Shown: positions 22,137 through 25,525 of the stretch, piece after piece | How positions within the stretch are numbered: position 1 is the first letter of the stretch | How the letters are laid out: each line of letters begins with the position of its first letter | Source: JAHFOW01 sp964370795 | GTDB lineage: Bacteria; Planctomycetota; Brocadiia; Brocadiales; Brocadiaceae | Length of the DNA stretch: 25,525 bases | Assembly: GCA_964370795.1 (NCBI GenBank) | Contig: CAYJME010000022.1 | Location: 1-25,525, forward strand | Reading direction: 5' to 3' | Notes under the pieces: model-generated | Told to the model about the DNA's origin: nothing | The model's database searches: none | What the model saw: only the letters and a program-made list of their open reading frames with translations | Program-made: the position numbers and the translations under genes

Positions 22137-23938
22137 ATTTTTGTCATCTTTTTTGAAGCAGGCAGATTTTTATCCCTTAAATTTATTGTACCCCACACCT
22201 GATCCAGCATTTCCCTCTGCCCTTCAAGGGCGCTTACCTTATTTGCTAACAACACAAGCTCTGCCCTCACAGATTCACTGCCCGCCTGTCTTCGTAACTG
22301 TCCCTTTTGTATGGCCTGTTCAATCTGATGGGTAAGATCGTGACCAAGGTTTTTGAGTTGTTTTGAGTAGTGATCGATGGTCTTGCGGAGTCTTGAAGTA
22401 ATACTATAACGTACCCTGCCACAGTTTCTGTTTATATCAGAAACAACCCGTTCCAACATTTCATGTATGACCATCTTCCTGCTTATGTACCTTGGCAGGA
22501 TAGCGCGGAGAATAGACTTAACCTCCTCATCGGTAGTGGCCGTATATTCCTGTATCATGTAATAAAAACTATTATCTTTCATTAATTCCACCGAAAATTC
22601 AAGGTGTTCTATCGGCACCTCAAAGAGTATTTCAGAGGCAGTTTTAAACTCGTTGACGATATTATTTGAACGGTTGGTAAAGCGGTTCAAGGTCTCCTGT
22701 ATCTTATTTGAAATTTCGCCCTCGGTATCCTTTCTAAATGTATCAAACCCCTTGGTGATTTCTTCTTTAATTGTCTTTTGCAGTTCATCCCTCAAAGCCG
22801 TTGGATGTATATCCGGATGATTATCACAAAAAGATTGAATGCACTTCTTTATCCTGGGAATCTCTTTTTCTTCAAGAACCCTCAGCATCTCTTCTACCTT
22901 TAAACACAGTTTGTCAGATTCACCACCAAGCAGATGCGCCATATCCTCTCTATCCTGTTGCAGATTTGCGACAAGCTTTTGAAAGGTGTTGATTTTATTT
23001 TCCAACTCTTCTTCAGAAGTTTCTAAGGTTTTTTTCTCCAAAGCCATCTGAGATAGTTTCTGCGAAATAATCCGCTTTGTTTTTGCTATAGCAGTGTTTA
23101 AAACAATATTCCCTTTTTCCACAGAAAGAAAACTGCTTAATGCATATTCCAAATTAAGTAAACCACTCTTTGAAAGGAGGGCTTCATTGTTTGACGTCTT
23201 TGCCTTTATCGCTTCTCGTGCAGAAATAGGCCAGATTTCATGGACGATAAACCCCATTTCTTCCAATACCTGCTTGTTAAATGCAGAAATTTCATCAATT
23301 TCCCCGGATGTAAGATTATCAATTTTATTTAAAACAAAGAATATCTTTTGCGTAGCACCCTTGATGGTATCAAGGAGTTCTTTTTCTACCTGTGAAATCG
23401 GGACATCAGCGCTCATCAGGAACAATGCGGCATCCAGATGGTCCAGGAAATCGTAGGTTGTTTCTGTATTATGGAGAAAGGTAGATCCTACCCCGGGCGT
23501 ATCTACCAGGAGCACTCCTTTTTCCAGAAAAGGGGATGGATATTCAATACGTGCACACTTGACACCACGGACATTTTTTGGATTTCCTTTCTCTGTTATA
23601 TAATCCGAAAGCTCTTCCGGCGGAACGCTTTTTTTACTCCCATCTTCCATGAAGATATTACACCTGACATCATTGCCAAATTTCAGGATTGTTACAATGG
23701 ATGTTAACGGAACCACAGAGGATGGCAGGATTTCCTTCCCAATGAGGCTATTGATAAGTGTCGTCTTTCCCCTTTTAAACTGTCCTAAGATTACAAGGTT
23801 AAAACAATTTGATAATAACTGTTCCCTGACCATAGGCAACCGATTGTCCGTGGCTCCTGTGTTTTCATTGATCAGTGTCTCAATATCGTTAATCGATGCG
23901 AGAATTTCTGTCTTGTGTTTTATAAATTCCTCTAACAT
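22118..23938 (-). CDS. Dynamin-like (bacterial dynamin-family) GTPase
   Basis: Large GTPase of about 606 aa. Numbered from the chosen ATG, P-loop GQFKRGKTT (52-60), the switch-I region VVPLTS, DTPG (146-149) and NKID (204-207) give a complete G domain. The rest (about 290-600) is helical, with coiled-coil segments, as in the stalk of bacterial dynamin-like proteins that reshape or repair membranes. A TTG 23 codons upstream (24007) is open in frame but lies inside a hairpin. The ATG at 23938 has GGGGAG nine bases before it and is preferred. A fluoride riboswitch with terminator lies upstream in the same direction and appears to control the gene. No second dynamin gene is adjacent, so it may self-assemble. 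Confidence 0.85.
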   Translation of the reverse strand: MLEEFIKHKTEILASINDIETLINENTGATDNRLPMVREQLLSNCFNLVILGQFKRGKTTLINSLIGKEILPSSVVPLTSIVTILKFGNDVRCNIFMEDGSKKSVPPEELSDYITEKGNPKNVRGVKCARIEYPSPFLEKGVLLVDTPGVGSTFLHNTETTYDFLDHLDAALFLMSADVPISQVEKELLDTIKGATQKIFFVLNKIDNLTSGEIDEISAFNKQVLEEMGFIVHEIWPISAREAIKAKTSNNEALLSKSGLLNLEYALSSFLSVEKGNIVLNTAIAKTKRIISQKLSQMALEKKTLETSEEELENKINTFQKLVANLQQDREDMAHLLGGESDKLCLKVEEMLRVLEEKEIPRIKKCIQSFCDNHPDIHPTALRDELQKTIKEEITKGFDTFRKDTEGEISNKIQETLNRFTNRSNNIVNEFKTASEILFEVPIEHLEFSVELMKDNSFYYMIQEYTATTDEEVKSILRAILPRYISRKMVIHEMLERVVSDINRNCGRVRYSITSRLRKTIDHYSKQLKNLGHDLTHQIEQAIQKGQLRRQAGSESVRAELVLLANKVSALEGQREMLDQVWGTINLRDKNLPASKKMTKIKGTFN

Positions 23939-23947
23939 AGAATAACA

Positions 23948-23953
23948 CTCCCC
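23948..23953 (-). promoter_or_regulatory. Shine-Dalgarno GGGGAG deciding the ATG start of the GTPase
   Basis: On the minus strand GGGGAG stands nine bases before the ATG at 23936-23938, preceded by AGGAA. The upstream TTG alternative has no such site. Confidence 0.7.
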
Positions 23954-23980
23954 TTCCTGATAGATTAAGTGAAACAAAAG

Positions 23981-24015
23981 ACCCCCTGTCAAAGCACTGT
24001 ACTTCAACAGGGGGT
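23981..24015 (-). terminator. Second hairpin between riboswitch and GTPase gene
   Basis: ACCCCCTGT and ACAGGGGGT form a 9-bp GC-rich stem around a 17-base loop, followed on the minus strand by TCTTTTGTTT. It resembles a weak second terminator or an mRNA 5' cap structure. It may limit readthrough even when the riboswitch is on. Confidence 0.5.
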
Positions 24016-24022
24016 TTAATCA

Positions 24023-24105
24023 ATAAAAAAACTCCTATCGAAGCATACGTTCGATAGGAGTTATCAGCTCATGATAGCAGTTATGGCGAACTCCATCGCC
24101 TTATT
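24023..24105 (-). promoter_or_regulatory. Fluoride riboswitch (crcB motif) with transcription terminator
   Basis: On the minus strand the aptamer begins with stem-loop GGCGATGGAGTTCGCC (24100-24085), then ATAACTGC, a small GCT/AGC stem and TGATAACTCCTA. It follows the fluoride aptamer consensus closely. Loop bases GGAGTT (24094-24089) pair perfectly with AACTCC (24062-24057), the pseudoknot. The same AACTCC starts the left arm of a 13-bp perfect terminator stem (24062-24050 with 24042-24030) followed by seven T. Aptamer and terminator thus exclude each other: fluoride should stabilise the aptamer and let transcription continue into the dynamin-like GTPase gene. No crcB, CLC-type fluoride antiporter or other classic target is in the window. 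Confidence 0.93.
24030..24062 (-). terminator. Intrinsic terminator of the fluoride riboswitch
   Basis: Perfect 13-bp stem AACTCCTATCGAA / TTCGATAGGAGTT with a 7-base loop, followed by a run of seven T on the minus strand. The left arm contains the pseudoknot strand of the aptamer. Confidence 0.9.
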
Positions 24106-24118
24106 TGTTTTGACAAGA

Positions 24119-24146
24119 ATTATAACAAAGGGCCGTCTTTTGTCAA
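24119..24146 (-). promoter_or_regulatory. Consensus sigma-70 promoter of the riboswitch-GTPase transcript
   Basis: On the minus strand TTGACA (24146-24141) and TATAAT (24124-24119) match consensus fully and are 16 bases apart. The -35 box overlaps the stop codon of the preceding gene. Transcription would start near 24112, just before the aptamer. Confidence 0.85.
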
Positions 24147-24568
24147 AATAATTTGGGTACTTCCCTGAGAAAATGCTCTATTTCCAATAGTAAATTGATC
24201 ATCATATCAAGATGGGGATCAAGTACACTATCAAGTCCATTGGTGACATCACCATATCTTTCTAACTGTTTTGCTTTTATGTTATCAATGATTTCCAGAC
24301 AATAAGGCAATTTGCCAAAAATCTCGTTTGTTGCCTCTCTATGTTCCTTTTCGAGATTAAATTTCTTTGAGAGATACATAATTCTGTCTTTTATGGAATG
24401 TACTCTTTTCAAAATTTCTTCGCTCTTCTCCGGAGGAATCTTGCAATTTATGTCATAGAGGATACCCGCATAATTTTTATTATGGAGAATTTTTTCAATA
24501 TCGTACATACGTTCTTCTACGATATGGAGTGTTATTAAAATCCCCCGTTTCTGATATTCATTCAGCAT
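24143..24568 (-). CDS. Small helical protein of unknown function
   Basis: Protein of 141 aa that I do not recognise. It is rich in Lys, Glu, Ile and Leu and is predicted by eye to be mostly helical, with no membrane segment or signal peptide and only two scattered cysteines (C42, C90), so no metal motif. Its ATG lies inside the end of the MFS transporter gene (11-bp overlap, ATGCTGAATGA), which suggests translational coupling with it. The stop codon overlaps the -35 box of the riboswitch promoter. The overlap and same strand make it a real gene in my view; a role linked to the transporter is only inference. Confidence 0.7.
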   Translation of the reverse strand: MLNEYQKRGILITLHIVEERMYDIEKILHNKNYAGILYDINCKIPPEKSEEILKRVHSIKDRIMYLSKKFNLEKEHREATNEIFGKLPYCLEIIDNIKAKQLERYGDVTNGLDSVLDPHLDMMINLLLEIEHFLREVPKLF

Positions 24569-25525
24569 AATTAACTATTGCGCGTTCATTTTTATCCCTG
24601 ACCAGGAATAAAACCACGCCTCCAAGAAGTGTTAAAGAACAGGCATATATAAGACCTATTGATGGCGAAACCTTTGCCCATAAGAGTCCTACGACAAAAC
24701 TTGATACGAAATCTCCGATTCCATTTACCATTGACAAAACACCATACCCCGTACCTCTCAAATGTGACGGCAAAAGGTCTCCCGCCAATGCCCTTTCCAT
24801 AGAGTCAACCAATGCAATGTAGATACCGGCAAGAGAAAAGAGTGCTATCAAAGCCCAGAGTTTTGGAGGTTCGAGAATAAATCCAAGACACATAAAAGCA
24901 AATAAAAGGTAGCCAATACCAAGCAGTAATCGTTTACCATGTCTTTCGCTTAATATGCCCGCTGGATAGGCGAACCCAGCATAGAATATGTTATGAAGGG
25001 TATAAAGCCCAATCGCTGTACTATTCGCCGCTACTTTTCCATACTCTGGGGTAAGTATTTCTATTGCCCTCAGGATCAATAGGGTATGTGCAAAATTGCC
25101 GAGTCCAAAAATGCCTGCGCTGAGGACAAAGAGTTTAAAATTCAAAGGAAGATCACTAATATTTTTCCAAAATCGAACCTCTCCCTCATGCTTTTTTCTC
25201 TTTTCTTTCACAAGATAAACGAAGCATGCGACAGAGAGAAAGCCAGGTATGAAAGAAATAAGAAATATGTGTCTGTAACTTAAGATACCAATGAGCACAA
25301 AGGCTATTGCAGGCCCGATGATAGCGCCAATGGTGTCCATAGCGGTATGAAATCCAAATGCCCTTCCATAGTAAGCAGGTTCTAAAAGATCTACCATCAG
25401 CGCATCTCTTACCGGTCCCCTTGCACCTCTCCCCATCCATGCAGCCACTCTTATGCCGAGCACCTGATACCAGTTTGTTGTAAAGGCGAAAAAACCTTTT
25501 AATGCGGTAATGATATAACCTATAA
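24558..25525 (-). CDS. MFS transporter, 5' end cut by the window edge
   Basis: Membrane transporter of the major facilitator superfamily. The frame stays open to the last base, so the true start is outside; at least 321 residues are visible, about ten membrane segments. The stretch GRGARGPVRDALMVD resembles the conserved loop between helices 4 and 5 in a group of uncharacterised MFS proteins, and a second-half loop SERHGKRLLLG is the counterpart of the family motif A. A GTG at 25463 could be read as a start but cuts into the conserved fold, so I reject it. The substrate is unknown. The following unknown gene overlaps its end by 11 bp. Confidence 0.88.
   Translation of the reverse strand, partial: IGYIITALKGFFAFTTNWYQVLGIRVAAWMGRGARGPVRDALMVDLLEPAYYGRAFGFHTAMDTIGAIIGPAIAFVLIGILSYRHIFLISFIPGFLSVACFVYLVKEKRKKHEGEVRFWKNISDLPLNFKLFVLSAGIFGLGNFAHTLLILRAIEILTPEYGKVAANSTAIGLYTLHNIFYAGFAYPAGILSERHGKRLLLGIGYLLFAFMCLGFILEPPKLWALIALFSLAGIYIALVDSMERALAGDLLPSHLRGTGYGVLSMVNGIGDFVSSFVVGLLWAKVSPSIGLIYACSLTLLGGVVLFLVRDKNERAIVNYAE

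Noticed and set aside
23939..24007. TTG start of the GTPase 23 codons upstream of the chosen ATG
   Set aside because: It lies in the arm of a GC-rich hairpin and has no ribosome site, while the ATG at 23938 has GGGGAG nine bases upstream and begins a normal family N-terminus.
24023..24112. Stand-alone small RNA with its own promoter and terminator
   Set aside because: The fold matches the fluoride aptamer with an overlapping terminator, so a riboswitch leader explains it better; a short terminated RNA would be its off state.
25463..25525. GTG at 25463 as start of the MFS transporter
   Set aside because: The frame stays open to the window edge and the extra codons read as membrane protein, so the gene is cut by the edge.

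Overview
The window looks like chromosome of a Gram-negative, moderately AT-rich bacterium. An LPS heptosyltransferase and a lipobox protein point to an outer membrane. The mix of PerR, a 7TM-type histidine kinase, an archaeal-type RNA ligase and many short dispersed palindromic repeats reminds me of anammox-type planctomycetes (Brocadiales). That placement is an impression from gene content and style, not a database result. No rRNA, tRNA, CRISPR array, insertion sequence or phage was seen.

Left part (1-9.7 kb): a repeat-rich, gene-free 557 bp; pabB (folate); a convergent NAD-dependent epimerase; a 0.77-kb repeat-rich gap with a possible gene remnant; a Ca2+/Na+ antiporter tail-to-tail with waaF (LPS core); then a membrane histidine kinase and a sigma-54-dependent response regulator, separated by a short repeat-bearing spacer.

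Middle (9.7-19 kb): one methyltransferase gene ending in what looks like an integron attC site, i.e. a lone gene cassette. A minus-strand series follows (read right to left): small methyltransferase, pcrA/uvrD helicase, nifS-like protein, iscU, tusA, pncB. The NifS-like protein lacks the lysine that normally holds PLP, although it sits beside its usual partner IscU. Next come perR, with a near-consensus promoter and all metal ligands of PerR, and a divergent Rnl3-type RNA ligase.

Right part (19-25.5 kb): a TrkA_N-DHH-DHHA1 protein; a lipoprotein with a Pro/Glu/Ala/Val-rich stalk and seven 19-residue CxxC...HxC repeats; and a minus-strand group of an MFS transporter (cut by the window edge), a small helical unknown protein and a dynamin-like GTPase. 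A fluoride (crcB-type) riboswitch with its own consensus promoter and an overlapping intrinsic terminator precedes the GTPase. Fluoride control of a dynamin-like GTPase, the lysine-less NifS, the cassette and the metal-ligand repeat lipoprotein are the four observations most worth following.
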